64,000 nucleotides of DNA from positions 760,153 through 824,152 of the forward strand of contig NZ_RAIF01000012.1 in NCBI RefSeq assembly GCF_003671715.1, written 5' to 3'. The DNA comes from Streptomyces sp. E2N166 (GTDB lineage: Bacteria; Actinomycetota; Actinomycetes; Streptomycetales; Streptomycetaceae). Positions within the stretch are counted from its first letter, which is position 1. Each line of letters opens with the position of its first letter. Positions 7,190-16,582 of this stretch are shown here, piece by piece. Under the pieces are notes generated by a model. That model saw only the letters and a list, made by a program, of their open reading frames with translations. It made no database searches and was not told the DNA's origin. The position numbers were made by a program, and so were the translations under genes.

Positions 7190-7627
7190 TCATGTGTCGG
7201 CGCGGTCGGTCCGGAACGTGGTGCCATCGAGGCTGATCCAGGACGCGCGGACGCTGCCGCCGCCTTGGACGCGCAGCCGCACCAGGCCCTTCGGGTCGAT
7301 GTCGAGCTGGAGACTGCGGCGTGCCGCGTCGGAGGCGACATCGACCGTGCGCGGTGCTTCCGGCCAGTACCCCTCGGGCAGCAGCGCGACCAGTTGCTCG
7401 TCAGCAGCCCGGCCGCCCGCCAGTCCGATACGGCCGCAGAATTCGGTCGTGTCCCAGGGGTTGGCGCGGAACTGCGGCGGCTGCTCCTCGTCGGGGACGG
7501 TGGTGTCGCCGGTCAGCGGGAGGTCGCGCCACTCCGGGTACGGCGCGCGGCGGGCGCGTTCCAGGGTGACAACGCGCTTCTCCAGCTTGGCCAGTCGGCG
7601 GCCGAGGTCGGCGATCGTGTCCGGCAC
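7190..7627 (-). CDS. Phage minor structural protein, coiled-coil start
   Basis: 145 aa. Residues ~1-28 form a coiled coil (IADLGRRLAKLEKRVVTLE); the remainder is a hydrophilic beta-rich segment with a region resembling a small jelly-roll (SLQLDIDPKGLVRLRV, SWISLDGTTFR). It follows the minor tail genes directly (starts 1 nt before the next stop), so it is probably a tail-tip or fibre-base component. No family assigned. Confidence 0.7.
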   Translation of the reverse strand: MPDTIADLGRRLAKLEKRVVTLERARRAPYPEWRDLPLTGDTTVPDEEQPPQFRANPWDTTEFCGRIGLAGGRAADEQLVALLPEGYWPEAPRTVDVASDAARRSLQLDIDPKGLVRLRVQGGGSVRASWISLDGTTFRTDRADT

Positions 7628-8737
7628 CTACCGCTCCTCTCCCTCGCCCGCCTCGTCCTCGGGCTTGTTGGTGCGCTCCAGCTTCAACGTCACGCGCTCG
7701 GCCGTCTCGCCCTCGCCGGGCCGCACCGTCCATCCGACGATCCGGCACCAGCCGTCGTACTCGGTGTGCGGCTCGAACAGGCGGATCCGGACGTCGTCCC
7801 CGATGCGCAACGCGTGGATAGGGGCCGCCGGGTGGTCGATGATCTCCAGCTCGGTCAGGGAGGGCAGGACCTGGCGGGCCAGCCGTTCGCGGCGGGCCCG
7901 CTGCTTCAGCTTCGCCTCGTCCTTCTCGCTCGTCTCCAGCCGGTGTTCCAGGCGCAGGCGGCCGTTGCGCACGCCGTCCACGACGACCTTGCGCTTCTTG
8001 CCCTCGCCCGCGCCGAGCCCGATGACCAACTGGGCGTAGGAGTCGGCGTCCTTGATGACGTGCGGGGTGCCGACCACATTCGCGCCGGTGGTGAACGTCA
8101 GGTCCTCGCGGCGTCGGCCAAGGCGCGGCGCACCGAGGATGATGCGGCGTTCGGCGCGGCGCCCGCGCCAGGCCACGGTCTCCGACCATTCCAGGCCGTC
8201 ATCGATCTCGGCCATCTCGTCCACCATCTCGCCCAGGTTGCGCGGATCGGTCTTGGAGGTGGTGTACGGGTCCTTCGCGGTGCCGGTCTTCGCCTTCGAC
8301 TTCGTGTCGTCCACGACCACGCCGAGGTCGCCGTCCGGCTGCGCCTGCGCGTAGGCCCACACATCGCGGATCACCTCGCACGGGTCCGCTTCGATGTACG
8401 GGCCGCGACCGTCGAGGTTGCCGTGCAGGTCGAAGCGGCGGTGGAGGTAGCTCGTGAACCCGGAGGCTTCGACGGGCAGGGTGTTGCCCTCTGGTTCGGC
8501 ACGCCACAGCAGCCCGCCCCAGTCGAGGCGGGCGTTGCGCTCGACGAGGAGCACCGTGTCGCCGGCGTCGAGGGCATCACCGAGGGAGCGGCGGAACGCG
8601 GTCGGCAAGGTGGCCTTCAACGAGCCGGGCCCGGATATCTCCGGGCCGTATTCGACCTCGCTCAGCGGCAGGTTCCAGTGTAGAACGTCGCCGGTCGCGG
8701 CCCGCGCGACGATGTAGCGGTAGTCGGCCATCGTCAC
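7628..8737 (-). CDS. Minor tail protein (siphovirus tail-tip hub type)
   Basis: 369 aa from GTG 8737, which overlaps the upstream stop as GTGA; ATG 8731 gives 367 aa. It starts MADYRYIVARAATGDVLHWN and resembles ReqiPepy6-type/gp37-like tail proteins of actinophages: an N-terminal domain describing a tail-hub fold, a middle acidic region, and a C-terminal strand-rich segment WCRIVGWTVRPGEGETAERV. Located immediately after two other tail genes. It probably forms part of the tail tip that contacts the cell surface. Confidence 0.75.
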   Translation of the reverse strand: MTMADYRYIVARAATGDVLHWNLPLSEVEYGPEISGPGSLKATLPTAFRRSLGDALDAGDTVLLVERNARLDWGGLLWRAEPEGNTLPVEASGFTSYLHRRFDLHGNLDGRGPYIEADPCEVIRDVWAYAQAQPDGDLGVVVDDTKSKAKTGTAKDPYTTSKTDPRNLGEMVDEMAEIDDGLEWSETVAWRGRRAERRIILGAPRLGRRREDLTFTTGANVVGTPHVIKDADSYAQLVIGLGAGEGKKRKVVVDGVRNGRLRLEHRLETSEKDEAKLKQRARRERLARQVLPSLTELEIIDHPAAPIHALRIGDDVRIRLFEPHTEYDGWCRIVGWTVRPGEGETAERVTLKLERTNKPEDEAGEGEER

Positions 8738-9660
8738 GCAGGCCCTTCCGTGAACGCGACGTCGAGCGTGACCGTCGTGCCCTTGGCCACGCTCAAGTCG
8801 CCGTCGCCGTACTTGTCGTTCTGGTTGATCTCGACGGCCAGGTGCTGGCGGGTACCCCGGTAGGCGGGCGGCACGGCGAGCGTGTCGGCCAGGGTCACGG
8901 AGGAGCGGCGGGTGGTGGTGCCGTCGTCGTCCACAACGGTCGGCTTCGCGGCGCGCTCCCCCAGTCGCGTGCGCAGCTCTGCATAGACGGACCCCGCCTC
9001 GGCACGCAGGCCGGACAGAGTGACGACGATGGCGGCCTCCGTCGCCCAGGCCGGGACGTCGAGATCCCAGGCGGCCTCCTTGGGCCAGGCCGCCCACTGG
9101 CCGTGCTTGCCGGGCACCTTCTCCGCGGTGGTCGGGTGCACGGTGCGCAGCGTGCGCTCGGTGCGCGGGTTGGCCAGCCGCCTCAGATCCGTGATCATCT
9201 CGGCGGTGATCGTCGCGGTGTTCCGGGGGATGGTGAGGCGGGCCAGCGGGATCGCCGTCATCTCCCGCAGCGCGGCGGTGTCCTGTGCGCCGATGTTCTG
9301 GATGAGGTGGAAGTAGCCGATCTCCTGGCGGCGCGGGTCGCGGTCGCCTTCGAACTCCGGGTCCTCGATGCGCAGCACGAGCAGGTCGGTGCGGGCGACG
9401 GGCCCGGTCGCCGGCACGTCGACCACGGTGTCGCCGATGTTGGACTGGGTGTAGGCCCCTTGCCACGGCCGGGCACCGTGGATCAGAGCAGAGCCATCGC
9501 CGACGCGGACACCGGGGCCCGGAGTCTCAAGGGGGCGGACCTTCAGGTCCTCACCGCCAGCGACACCCTGCCGGCCGCGGGCCAAGTCGCGGATCATCAG
9601 GCGCATCGCGCGGGCGGAGTGGTCGGCCCCGCGCACCATCATCGGGGGTTGCAGCGTCAC
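8734..9660 (-). CDS. Minor tail protein
   Basis: 308 aa from GTG 9660; the longer open frame upstream is out-of-frame noise over the previous gene. The N-terminus VTLQPPMMVRGADHSARAMR is followed by a beta-rich body (TQSNIGDTVVDVPATGPV, RTDLLVLRIEDPEFEGD) typical of phage tail appendage proteins. The C-terminal half looks like a separate sandwich domain (VVTLSGLRAEAGSVYAELRT). Overlaps the next gene by GTGA, indicating translational coupling. Confidence 0.72.
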   Translation of the reverse strand: MTLQPPMMVRGADHSARAMRLMIRDLARGRQGVAGGEDLKVRPLETPGPGVRVGDGSALIHGARPWQGAYTQSNIGDTVVDVPATGPVARTDLLVLRIEDPEFEGDRDPRRQEIGYFHLIQNIGAQDTAALREMTAIPLARLTIPRNTATITAEMITDLRRLANPRTERTLRTVHPTTAEKVPGKHGQWAAWPKEAAWDLDVPAWATEAAIVVTLSGLRAEAGSVYAELRTRLGERAAKPTVVDDDGTTTRRSSVTLADTLAVPPAYRGTRQHLAVEINQNDKYGDGDLSVAKGTTVTLDVAFTEGPA

Positions 9661-9673
9661 GTGTGGTCTCCGT

Positions 9674-10630
9674 TCACAGGGTGGTGTACGCCGACCGCCA
9701 CGCCACCTCGAGGCGCGCGGTGCCGGACGGGTCGTTCGCGCTCCACGCGATCTCGGACCGTCCGGGCGGCAGGGTGAACAGGTCGAGACGGGATGCGGGG
9801 CTGAGGTCGTTGGCCACGTTGACGGTGCCGTTACGCAGGGCCCAGCAGGTGCCGGGCCGGGTCTCCATTTCCACCCACTCGCCGTCGCGCAGCGACAGGT
9901 CGAGTTCGAGGACGCGGCGGGTGACGGTGTTCCAGATGCGTGGGTCAGTGACTGGGCCGTGCACGCGCAGGCTCGGGTAGGTCGGCACGTCGCCGTGGTT
10001 GGTGACCCAGCCGGGGCGGTCGTCGGCCGGGTGGTGGTGCGGGTCGGCCGGGCGGCGGCAGGCGGCGGATCGGCCCATTGCCTCATCGACGGTGCGGTCC
10101 CCGCTGCGGGGGCGGACGGCTTGGTCCAGGCCGAGCGTCAGCTTCGACAGTTCGTCGTCGTACCAGCGGGGGTTGTCCAGGCCGACGAATTCGATGTCGA
10201 GAGGTATCCACCCGTGCACCGCGTTGGCTGTGCTGGTCGCCTCCATACGCCGAAGTCGCCCGTACATGCGGCGCGTTGCATGTCCGGGCCACCGGGCCCG
10301 CAGAACGTGACGGCCGTCGGGATTGGTACGGGCGTCGGGGGTGTCCAGGGCGCGCTCCAGCCGGGCGAGGATCTCGGCGGCCTTCACCGGGTCTCCGGGC
10401 GTCTTGATGCCCGCCTCGAAGCGCAGAGGGCGCGGGCCGTAGAAGTCCCGGCCCGGTGACGTGCCGTCGCTGTTCGAGTGGTCGGCGTCCTGCGGGCGGG
10501 TGCCGGGTGACCCGAGCCCTTCGACGTTCCCGACCGGGACGTAGCTGCCGGTGCCAAGGACGACACCGCCGATCTCGTACTGCCACGGGGCCAGTTCGGG
10601 GCGGCTGTGCTTGTTCGGTGCTGTGGTCAT
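9674..10630 (-). CDS. Distal tail protein (Dit-like)
   Basis: 318 aa from ATG 10630 (a GTG directly precedes it and overlaps the tape-measure stop). N-terminal strands ELAPWQYEIGGVVLGTGSYV and a central WIPLDIEFVG... segment followed by a C-terminal sandwich domain (SLRVHGPVTDPRIWN, FTLPPGRSEIAWS, LEVAWRSAYTTL) are typical of siphovirus Dit proteins, where the C-terminal domain often binds carbohydrate. Its place immediately after the tape measure gene is the standard Dit position. Confidence 0.78.
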   Translation of the reverse strand: MTTAPNKHSRPELAPWQYEIGGVVLGTGSYVPVGNVEGLGSPGTRPQDADHSNSDGTSPGRDFYGPRPLRFEAGIKTPGDPVKAAEILARLERALDTPDARTNPDGRHVLRARWPGHATRRMYGRLRRMEATSTANAVHGWIPLDIEFVGLDNPRWYDDELSKLTLGLDQAVRPRSGDRTVDEAMGRSAACRRPADPHHHPADDRPGWVTNHGDVPTYPSLRVHGPVTDPRIWNTVTRRVLELDLSLRDGEWVEMETRPGTCWALRNGTVNVANDLSPASRLDLFTLPPGRSEIAWSANDPSGTARLEVAWRSAYTTL

Positions 10631-13600
10631 CACACTCTCCCGCCCCGCTGCGCGTTGCGCAGGGTGCGCATCATCTCGTTGCCGATCTGCTCGGGGGTGG
10701 CGGAGCTGTCGGTGACGGTGACCGGCATCGAGCCGATCAGCGGCTGCTGCTCGCGCACGACGACGACCTGGACCCGCCCGCCGGCGCGGGCGTCCACCAC
10801 ACGGGTGCGGGCGCGATCGCTGCCGGTGCGGATGTCGAAGGAGCGCACGACGCCCGCCATGGCCGCGACGCTGCGAGCCTGCTTGAAGCTGCTGGCGAGC
10901 ATCGGGTTGTAGTCGCGGCCGCTCCGGCCACGTACGCCGCCGTTGGCGTACCACTCGACCTGGCCACCGAACCGGTCGACCACGGTCTCCACGATCGCCT
11001 TGCTGCGGTCGCGCTTCGAGGCGGCCATGGGCACGTACGCCTCCCCGCCGGTCTCGGGCTCACCCCAGATGCGCCAGCTCCCGGCCGGGGCGATCTGTGC
11101 GACGTGCTGCTCGCGGCGCCGGGGGCCGGTGATCCCGCCGTCGGCGAAGTAGTCGACGACTCCGCCGTCGGCCTGCTTCTTGGCAGCGCGGGCCTGGGCG
11201 TCGGCCTGCTTCTGGATGGCGTCAGCGATGGAGGCGTTCGACTCCTGGAGCTGGTCGAAGATCGTCACATGGCGCGTGGTGACGGTCACCTCTTTGCCGC
11301 GCAGCGCGTTGATGCGGCCCTGGATCGTGTCGGCCGCCTTGGTCGGGCCCCCGGTGGGAACCGTGACCTTCACGTCCTTGGAGCCGGGGATCTTCTCGAT
11401 ACGGAAGCCCAGCGACTCCAGCTCCTTGCGGGCGCCCGCGGTCGGCGCGCTGACCCGGACGCTCTTCGCGCCGGGCGTCGCCCGGATCTTCGCCTGTACC
11501 GCCTCCAGGCTCTTGATCGCCGCAGCGGTCGGCGCCGACACCTTCACGTTCTTCGAGCTCGGCGTCTGCCCGAGCTTGTCGATCAGCACGTCCAGGTCCT
11601 TGCGGGCGCCCGCAGTCGGCGCCGTGATCTTGATCTGCCGCGTGCCCGGCACCGTCTTGACCGTGAAGCCGAGGCTGCGCAGCTTCTTCTGCGCGCCGTC
11701 GCTCAGCGAGTCAACCTTGATCGTCTTCTGCTTCGGCAGCCGGTGAAACTCAGCCTGCACCGCGATCAGGTTCGCCAGCGTGCTGTCCATGCCCTTGGTC
11801 TGGAGCAGCAGCGACACCTTCGACGGCAGCAGGCCAAGGCTGTCCGCGACGCCCTCGGCCTGGGCCTTGGTCAGCCCGTAGCCGCGTGCGGCTCGGATCG
11901 CCTCCGCGCGGGCGCGGCTCATCTCCCCGCGGGCCTTCGCCAGCGCCGCGGGCAGCGACTCGCCGTTGCGGATGGCCAGGTCGTAGGTGGCCACCGAGGC
12001 GTCGGCCGCCGCGTCGGACAGGGCGGTGAGCTGCGTGTAGAGCTGCTGCCCGTTCCTCGTCGTGGTGTTGAGGGTCTTGTCCTCGTTGACGAGCTGCTTG
12101 CCGCCGTAGCCCTGGCCCCGGTTGACGCTCTTGCTGCCCTCCTGCAAGTCGAGGACGGCGGAGTTCACCTTGGCCTTAGCTGCCTGAAGAGAGATCTGGC
12201 CGCCCGACAGCAGGTCGAGCGCCGACTTCAGCGAGCGCGTGCGCGTGTCGGCGTCGGCCGTCTCGTCCGCCAGACCGCCGACGGCCGCCTTCAACCGGTC
12301 GTATGCGGACGTGCCGTCCCCGGCCCCCTTGGTGGCCTTGGCGAGCTCCTTCGCGTTCTTCACCGACTCGGCCATCTCACCCTTGACGCTGCCGAGCGCG
12401 TCGGCGGCGTCCTTGTACTGCTGGCCGACCTCGGAGTAGTCCTGGACGGTCGCCTTGCCTCCGGCGACGTCCTTCCACACCTTGTGCTTGTCGGCGGTGG
12501 CCTGGAGCTGCTTCTGCAGCGCGTCCAGCGAGGTGCCCTGACCCAGGTACGCGTCCGTGAGCGACGCGAGCGGCACGCCGGCCTGCTCCATAACCTTGGT
12601 GAGCTGGCCCTGTTCGGTCCTCGTATCCAACAGGGCCTGGGCCGCCTGCTGGCGGACGTTGCTGTCGATCTGTCCCCCGGACTCACGCAGCGCGGACGTC
12701 AGGGTCGAGACGCGCTGCTGATGTTCGGCGGCGGCCTGCGCGGCCTTCTGCTGGCGCGCCGCGAGCAACCCCAACCCCACCGACACGCCCGCCATGACGA
12801 CACCGAACGGGCCGCCGAGCGCGTTGGTCACGCCGCCGAGCGCCGAGCGCAGTCCCGATCCAGCCGCCCGGCCGACCCCGTTGAGCGTGCCGACGAACGT
12901 CTGCCCGGCGCCGTTCGCGCTGCGGAACGCAGCCGTCATGTCCCCGAGGAATCCGACACGAGCCTGCACCGCTGCCCACGCCGCTCCGTACCGGGACAGC
13001 GCGACGCCGGATGCGGCGGCCAAGGACTGCTGCACCCGCATCTGCTGGTTGAAGGACTGCACCCCGGACCGGACGGGGCCGGTCATGGTGTTCGCCATGT
13101 TTGTCAGGGCGGGCTGCGCGCGGCGGAACAGCAGCATCGCCAGCGCGGCCGACTGGATCGGCGCGGGCAGCGCGCCGAACGCGCTGACCAGCCCGCCGAC
13201 GAGGTGGCCGACGGGAACGAGAACCAGGGACAGCCCGGAGACCGCGTCCATGGCCACGTTGCCGACGGTGGCGATGATGTCGAGCGTGCCGGCCGCCGCG
13301 CCGCCCTCCTCACCAAGCCCGGCGACGGCCTCAAGGAGCGGTTCCGCGCCGTCGGCGGCGTTCTCCAGGACGTCGCCGAGGGTGCTTGCGGCGTTGATCA
13401 GCAGGTTCAGGCCGGTGGCCAGCGAGTGCTCACCGATCTCCGTGAGCGGCCCGATCAGCTCCTTCGCCTCATCGATGAGCCCGCTGAGCCCGTCCTTGGT
13501 CGCCTCCTTCAGGTCGGGGCCGTACAGGGTGGCGATGTCGCGGCCGTAGTCGAGGGCCGTGGTCAGGTACGGGGTGGCCCCGGCCATCCCGCGGGTGAGC

Positions 13601-14898
13601 AGGCGCGTCACCCACTCCAAGCCGGGCGCCATCCCCTCGTACAGGGCGATCCCAGTCTGTTTGGCCTGGGTGCGCAGCTGCGTCATCGCACCGGCGAGGC
13701 CCTCGCCGCGCGAGGCGGTGATGGACGCTGCTGAACCGGTCTGCCTCACGGCCATCGACAGGGCGTCGAAGGACTCGGTGCCCTGGTGGGCGAGCGCCAC
13801 CGCGCCGGACAGGGCGGGCTTGCCGAAGGCGCGGGTCACTCCGGCCGTGAAGTCCTTCTGGCTCATGGAGTGTTCGGCCTTCGACAGGCCGTCGATCACC
13901 GTGCGCAGGCCCTTGAAGCGCCCCTGCGCGTCCCAGGCTTCGATGCCGAGGTCGCGCAGGGCGTTCTTCATGATCGGCGTCGGCGCCGCCAGGTTGGCGA
14001 AGATCCCGCGCAGGCTCGTGCCCGCTGTCTGGCCGAGGATGCCGCTCTTGCCGAGCATGCCGACTGCGGCGGCGGTGTCCTGGAGGCTGACGCCGAGGGC
14101 GTTCGCGACGGGGCCCGCGTACCGCATCGAGTAGTAGATGTCGGTGATGGAGCCGGAGGCGTTGTTCGCGGTGGCCGCGAGGGTGTCTGACGCTTTGGAC
14201 GCCTGATCAGCACCGAGGCCGTACTGATCCATGATGTCGCCCAAGTACTTGGCCGATGTGGCGGCGTTGACGTCGGCCGCCGCGGCGAGCTGGAGTGAGG
14301 CGCGTACGGCGTCGATCGACTGATCGGCGCGGAAGCCGGCCTTGCTCAGCTCGACCATGCCCTCGGCGGCGTCCGCCGACGTGGACGTGGGCAGCGTCAG
14401 GTCGTTGCCGAGTTCCTGAGCGACGACGGCGGCACGCTTCATCTGCGAAGCGGTCGCGCCGGTCACCGCCCGGAACAGGTTCATCTGCCGCTGGTAGCGG
14501 TTGCCCTCCTCGATCATCTCGCCGGTGCCGAGGACGAGGGCGCCGCCGGCGAGCATGTTCGTAGCGGACAGGCCCCGGCGACCGGCCCCGGCGGTCGCCC
14601 GCTGGAGCCGGGACATCGACCGGGCGCCGTCGTCCCCGGCCGCGCGCAGCGCCGCACGGGCCGCCCCGGCGCGGGCGGTGATCCGGTTCAGCTCCCCGGC
14701 GGCCGCACGGGAGGAACGATTCAGCGCGGCGAACTGCGCAGCGAGCCGCGCCCCGTTGGCGTCCAGCCGGGCCAGGGACCGGTTCGCGGCGTCGGTACGC
14801 TCCCCCAGGGTCCGCATCTGTGCGGAGGCAGCACGGGTTCCCGCGATCAGGTCGCGGACCTCGGCGCGCATCGCGACCGTGAGGGTGAACCCGGCCAC
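10630..14898 (-). CDS. Tape measure protein
   Basis: 1422 aa, the longest gene. An N-terminal coiled coil (residues ~5-110) is followed by the TP901/phage-tape-measure core (~140-400; MDQYGLGADQASKASDTLA, GMLGKSGILGQTAGTSLRG). Hydrophobic segments lie near ~560-620 and ~700-730. Four or five ~38-residue beta repeats lie at ~1055-1210, each with a 'KxVxVSAPTAGAR' core. Tape measures set tail length and are later ejected into the cell; by the usual rule of thumb (about 0.15 nm per residue) this predicts a tail near 200 nm. Preceded by the frameshifted chaperone, as is standard. Confidence 0.95.
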   Translation of the reverse strand: MAGFTLTVAMRAEVRDLIAGTRAASAQMRTLGERTDAANRSLARLDANGARLAAQFAALNRSSRAAAGELNRITARAGAARAALRAAGDDGARSMSRLQRATAGAGRRGLSATNMLAGGALVLGTGEMIEEGNRYQRQMNLFRAVTGATASQMKRAAVVAQELGNDLTLPTSTSADAAEGMVELSKAGFRADQSIDAVRASLQLAAAADVNAATSAKYLGDIMDQYGLGADQASKASDTLAATANNASGSITDIYYSMRYAGPVANALGVSLQDTAAAVGMLGKSGILGQTAGTSLRGIFANLAAPTPIMKNALRDLGIEAWDAQGRFKGLRTVIDGLSKAEHSMSQKDFTAGVTRAFGKPALSGAVALAHQGTESFDALSMAVRQTGSAASITASRGEGLAGAMTQLRTQAKQTGIALYEGMAPGLEWVTRLLTRGMAGATPYLTTALDYGRDIATLYGPDLKEATKDGLSGLIDEAKELIGPLTEIGEHSLATGLNLLINAASTLGDVLENAADGAEPLLEAVAGLGEEGGAAAGTLDIIATVGNVAMDAVSGLSLVLVPVGHLVGGLVSAFGALPAPIQSAALAMLLFRRAQPALTNMANTMTGPVRSGVQSFNQQMRVQQSLAAASGVALSRYGAAWAAVQARVGFLGDMTAAFRSANGAGQTFVGTLNGVGRAAGSGLRSALGGVTNALGGPFGVVMAGVSVGLGLLAARQQKAAQAAAEHQQRVSTLTSALRESGGQIDSNVRQQAAQALLDTRTEQGQLTKVMEQAGVPLASLTDAYLGQGTSLDALQKQLQATADKHKVWKDVAGGKATVQDYSEVGQQYKDAADALGSVKGEMAESVKNAKELAKATKGAGDGTSAYDRLKAAVGGLADETADADTRTRSLKSALDLLSGGQISLQAAKAKVNSAVLDLQEGSKSVNRGQGYGGKQLVNEDKTLNTTTRNGQQLYTQLTALSDAAADASVATYDLAIRNGESLPAALAKARGEMSRARAEAIRAARGYGLTKAQAEGVADSLGLLPSKVSLLLQTKGMDSTLANLIAVQAEFHRLPKQKTIKVDSLSDGAQKKLRSLGFTVKTVPGTRQIKITAPTAGARKDLDVLIDKLGQTPSSKNVKVSAPTAAAIKSLEAVQAKIRATPGAKSVRVSAPTAGARKELESLGFRIEKIPGSKDVKVTVPTGGPTKAADTIQGRINALRGKEVTVTTRHVTIFDQLQESNASIADAIQKQADAQARAAKKQADGGVVDYFADGGITGPRRREQHVAQIAPAGSWRIWGEPETGGEAYVPMAASKRDRSKAIVETVVDRFGGQVEWYANGGVRGRSGRDYNPMLASSFKQARSVAAMAGVVRSFDIRTGSDRARTRVVDARAGGRVQVVVVREQQPLIGSMPVTVTDSSATPEQIGNEMMRTLRNAQRGGRV

Positions 14899-14931
14899 CG
14901 CGGCGGCCTCCTTACATGGTGCGGGGGTGGA

Positions 14932-15330
14932 TCAGGGGCGCGGCTCGTACTGCTCGCGCGGCAGGAGCTGGATCTTCACGCCGTAGCCGGACCGGTCCTG
15001 GGGGACGTGATCGCGTTCCTGCTCGATCAGCTCGCAGCCGGGGCAGCGCAGGGTGTCGGTGACGTAGGCGTGGGGGTCGCCGCCGCGTTCGCGGTCCCAC
15101 TCCTCCAGCCGGGTGTGGCACTCCGGGCACACCGACCGCTGCCACTCCGCCCAGGCCAACGCCTTGGCCCGGTCGAGGTCGGACCAGCGGCCGTCGCCGC
15201 CGAGGAACTGCGAGTGCGGGATGCCGTACCGCTCACACAGCTCCAGTTCGGCGCGCAAGCCGGCGTCACGGCTCAGCCTTTTCCCAGCTCGACCCGGCTC
15301 TCCTGCTGGATCTGCCAGGCGGCGTCCCAC
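14932..15330 (-). CDS. Tail assembly chaperone, frameshift extension (gpT-like part)
   Basis: Open frame downstream of and overlapping the upstream chaperone gene; expressed as its C-terminal extension after a -1 frameshift at 15279-15285. The part used begins RLSRDAGLRAELELCERYG and runs to 14932, about 117 aa. It has four Cys in two CXXC-type pairs (VCPECH, RCPGCE), suggesting a zinc-ribbon. The extended form, analogous to lambda gpGT, loads tail-tube subunits on the tape measure. The unshifted upstream part is not functional as an independent start. Confidence 0.85.
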   Translation of the reverse strand: MGRRLADPAGEPGRAGKRLSRDAGLRAELELCERYGIPHSQFLGGDGRWSDLDRAKALAWAEWQRSVCPECHTRLEEWDRERGGDPHAYVTDTLRCPGCELIEQERDHVPQDRSGYGVKIQLLPREQYEPRP

Positions 15331-15827
15331 AGCGCGTTGGCGTCCGGCGCAGACCAGCCGTTCAGCAGCTCCTCGGCCTCCTCACGGCTCATGCCGTCCA
15401 CGGAGGCCGCCGCCACCAGCGCGGCGGGGAAGGTGTCGGCGTTGAAGATCGCCCCCTCCTCCGCCTGCTGCTCGGTGGGCGGGTGCTCGCTGATCAGCTC
15501 CTCCAGCACCGGGCGCGGCAGCGCGCGGAAGGTCAGGAACTCCGAGACGGCGTCGAGCGCCGCCAGGGCCTGGTCCCGCGCCGCATCAGCGTCGGTTGCC
15601 TGGCGCGCGGCCAGCTCGTCACCCGGGTTGGCCTCGGCGACGAACCGTGCACGGCGGGCAGCCTGCTCAGCCTCGTCGTACCGCTGGCGCAGCTCAGCGT
15701 CATCGCAGATACGGAGCCGGTTCTGCGGCCGGGCGCGGCGGCGGAGCCGTTCCATCTTGGCCGACCACGCCCCCTCCGCCGACGTGGCGGAGGGGGACGG
15801 GCGCTTGGCCTGTGCGGGGCGCGACAC
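15273..15827 (-). CDS. Tail assembly chaperone, short form (gpG-like)
   Basis: 184 aa ending VELGKG then TGA at 15273. Helical and acidic/Ala-rich, with segments LPRPVLEELISEHPPTEQQ and GMSREEAEELLNGWSAPDA. It lies between the major tail protein and the tape measure, the fixed position of the lambda gpG/gpGT pair. The final codons contain the slippery heptamer, so ribosomes make this short form and a minority longer product. Confidence 0.85.
   Translation of the reverse strand: MSRPAQAKRPSPSATSAEGAWSAKMERLRRRARPQNRLRICDDAELRQRYDEAEQAARRARFVAEANPGDELAARQATDADAARDQALAALDAVSEFLTFRALPRPVLEELISEHPPTEQQAEEGAIFNADTFPAALVAAASVDGMSREEAEELLNGWSAPDANALWDAAWQIQQESRVELGKG
15279..15285 (-). other. Programmed -1 frameshift site G GGA AAA
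   Basis: In the frame CTG GGA AAA GGC TGA of the chaperone gene, the heptamer GGGAAAA fits X XXY YYZ. A -1 slip reads AGG CTG AGC CGT, exactly joining the downstream frame two codons before the stop. Confidence 0.85.
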
Positions 15828-15829
15828 GA

Positions 15830-16465
15830 TCAGCCCTCGTCAGCGTCGTGCTCGCGGACCATCGCCTCGGTCTTGGTCTTCGTGGTGCTGACCACGGTCA
15901 CATCGACGTGGTCACCGTCGTGGTGGCCGTGCCCGTGGTCGTCGTCGCAGTCCTCATCCGGCAGCGGACGGGGATGGGCCTGCGGCACCGGGCGGTCGAG
16001 GCACGGCTCGTCAGTGATCGTGAAGTCCACCTTGAACTTCGCGGCCTCGTTGCCAGTGCTGTACGTCGCGGCGCGGGTAGCGACCTGCACGGGGAACACG
16101 TCCACCGAACGGGAGCCGGGCAGGTCGCCCTTCCGAAGCAGGATGACGTAGCCCTTCGCGCCCTTGGGGAGCTGCTGCTCGATCTCGTCGGAGAAGCGGT
16201 CCTCGTAGAACGTCAGGCTGGAGTTCTCGGCCTTGTCGTTGCCCGGGATCGAGGAGTTGAAGGTCGAGCCCATGTCGGGGGTCTCGATGGGGTCGTTCTC
16301 CAGCGCCCAGCCCTCGATGTCCGAGACGGCGTCGGTCAGGCCGAAGGCGTTGGTGATCTCTCGGCGGCTGGGGTACTTCGGGTCGTTAAGGTCCTTCGAC
16401 CACAGGATCTTGGAGATGCCGCGCCGCAGAAATCGGGTCTGGGTCTTCTTCGTGCTCGTGGACAC
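15830..16465 (-). CDS. Major tail (tube) protein
   Basis: 211 aa from GTG 16465, with GGAGCGGA upstream. Starts MSTSTKKTQTRFLRRGISKI; the middle has alternating beta strands (IEGWALENDPIETPDMGSTF, YVILLRKGDLPGSRSVDVFP, FKVDFTITDEP) as in the tail-tube fold. The C-terminus is an Asp/His-rich low-complexity tail (DDDHGHGHHDGDH) that might bind metal. Position between tail terminator and chaperone genes fixes the role. Probably the most abundant tail protein. Confidence 0.88.
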   Translation of the reverse strand: MSTSTKKTQTRFLRRGISKILWSKDLNDPKYPSRREITNAFGLTDAVSDIEGWALENDPIETPDMGSTFNSSIPGNDKAENSSLTFYEDRFSDEIEQQLPKGAKGYVILLRKGDLPGSRSVDVFPVQVATRAATYSTGNEAAKFKVDFTITDEPCLDRPVPQAHPRPLPDEDCDDDHGHGHHDGDHVDVTVVSTTKTKTEAMVREHDADEG

Positions 16466-16582
16466 AGGTCCGCTCCCACTTCTGGGGCAGCGTCCCGTGC
16501 CGAGGCCCTGCCCCTTGAGGTTCAAAGGGGGTTCGCCTGGCCTGGGGCCTAGCGTCCGCGCGGGCCTCCGCGGTGAGGATCA

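Noticed and set aside
10456..13734. 1092-aa plus-strand open frame
   Set aside because: Antisense to the tape measure protein; low-complexity Arg/Leu/Gly composition of a shadow.
14932..15330. Independent gene starting at 15330
   Set aside because: No RBS at its start; joined by the -1 frameshift to the upstream chaperone.
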